64,000 nucleotides of DNA. Origin: Flavobacterium plurextorum (GTDB taxonomy: Bacteria; Bacteroidota; Bacteroidia; Flavobacteriales; Flavobacteriaceae). Each line of letters opens with the position of its first letter. Position 1 is the first letter of the stretch. The notes under the pieces were generated by a model. It was not told the origin of the DNA. It searched no databases and saw nothing but the letters and a program-made list of their open reading frames with translations. The stretch is taken from the NCBI RefSeq assembly GCF_002217395.1, contig NZ_MUHD01000024.1:44576-108575 (forward strand). The letters run 5' to 3'. This document shows positions 63,925 to 64,000 of the stretch, one piece after another. The translations under genes were made by a program, and so were the position numbers.

Positions 63925-64000
63925 TTTCAAGTTTAAAGTTGTGAGCGTTAAGAACCTTTGTTCCTTTGCATCTTTGAATCTAAAAAAAACCTTCCCATAA

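Noticed and set aside
1..64000. CRISPR array, tRNA or rRNA genes, phage or transposase genes
   Set aside because: None was found by eye: no regularly spaced direct repeats with spacers, no cloverleaf, and no transposase or integrase motif among the genes.

Overview
The window looks like an ordinary chromosomal stretch of a Bacteroidota, most likely a Flavobacterium. It is AT-rich. Several genes are preceded by the Bacteroidota promoter pattern TTG-N(18-21)-TAnnTTTG instead of strong Shine-Dalgarno sites. The protein families also fit: OprP-type porins, SprA-like and OMP_b-brl barrels, DUF3857 proteins, paired DUF1800/DUF1501, DUF3109, and DAHP synthase fused to chorismate mutase. No tRNA, rRNA, CRISPR array, insertion sequence transposase or phage module was found.

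Layout. 1-4.8 kb: end of an OmpR/PhoB-type response regulator, a PhoR-like kinase, a phosphate-type porin, a MurG-like glycosyltransferase and a histone-like secreted protein. 4.8-13.3 kb: a large SprA-like outer membrane protein, a tandem pair of membrane-anchored AraC regulators and a beta-barrel receptor-like protein. 13.3-15.3 kb: a very AT-rich cluster of small genes, including a double-glycine-leader peptide, small membrane proteins and an SdpI-family protein, divergent from an XRE regulator. 15.3-26.8 kb: housekeeping genes (aspartokinase, fructose-1,6-bisphosphatase, HupE, dCMP deaminase, S41 protease, MarC, DUF3109) and a lipoprotein gene broken by an in-frame TAG. 27.1-30.8 kb: class Ia ribonucleotide reductase (nrdB, nrdA). 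32-34.6 kb: DUF1800/DUF1501 pair. 34.9-39.4 kb: Phe/Tyr biosynthesis operon (pheA, aminotransferase, tyrA, DAHP synthase-chorismate mutase), preceded by a short Phe/Tyr-rich leader peptide and a terminator, which together form an attenuator. 39.6-44.5 kb: sialidase-like protein and an unusual VIT/plug-like/DUF2135 protein. 44.6-57.3 kb: rsgA, dtd, three DUF3857 paralogues, a MazG-like protein, aroA, queA, kynU and a glycine-zipper lipoprotein. 57.4-64 kb: a Cys-containing protein of unknown function, a GIY-YIG nuclease bounded by 38-bp inverted repeats, an AsmA-like protein and a penicillin acylase family protein.

Two threads run across the window. The first is aromatic amino acid synthesis: DAHP synthase, aroA, pheA, tyrA and an aminotransferase are all present, and the main operon appears controlled by translation of a Phe/Tyr-rich leader. 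The second is a dense set of extragenic palindromic repeats: an ACCATATAAGT family, a CTTAGnACCTnAG family, a TGTCA...GAG REP-like family and a ~90-nt structured element in two copies. Several bracket terminators. One TGTCA-type pair brackets the lone GIY-YIG nuclease, which suggests a nuclease-REP unit.

The strongest leads are the Phe/Tyr attenuator, the GIY-YIG unit with 38-bp inverted repeats, and the small double-glycine peptide/SdpI cluster. Family names come from recalled motifs, not database searches.
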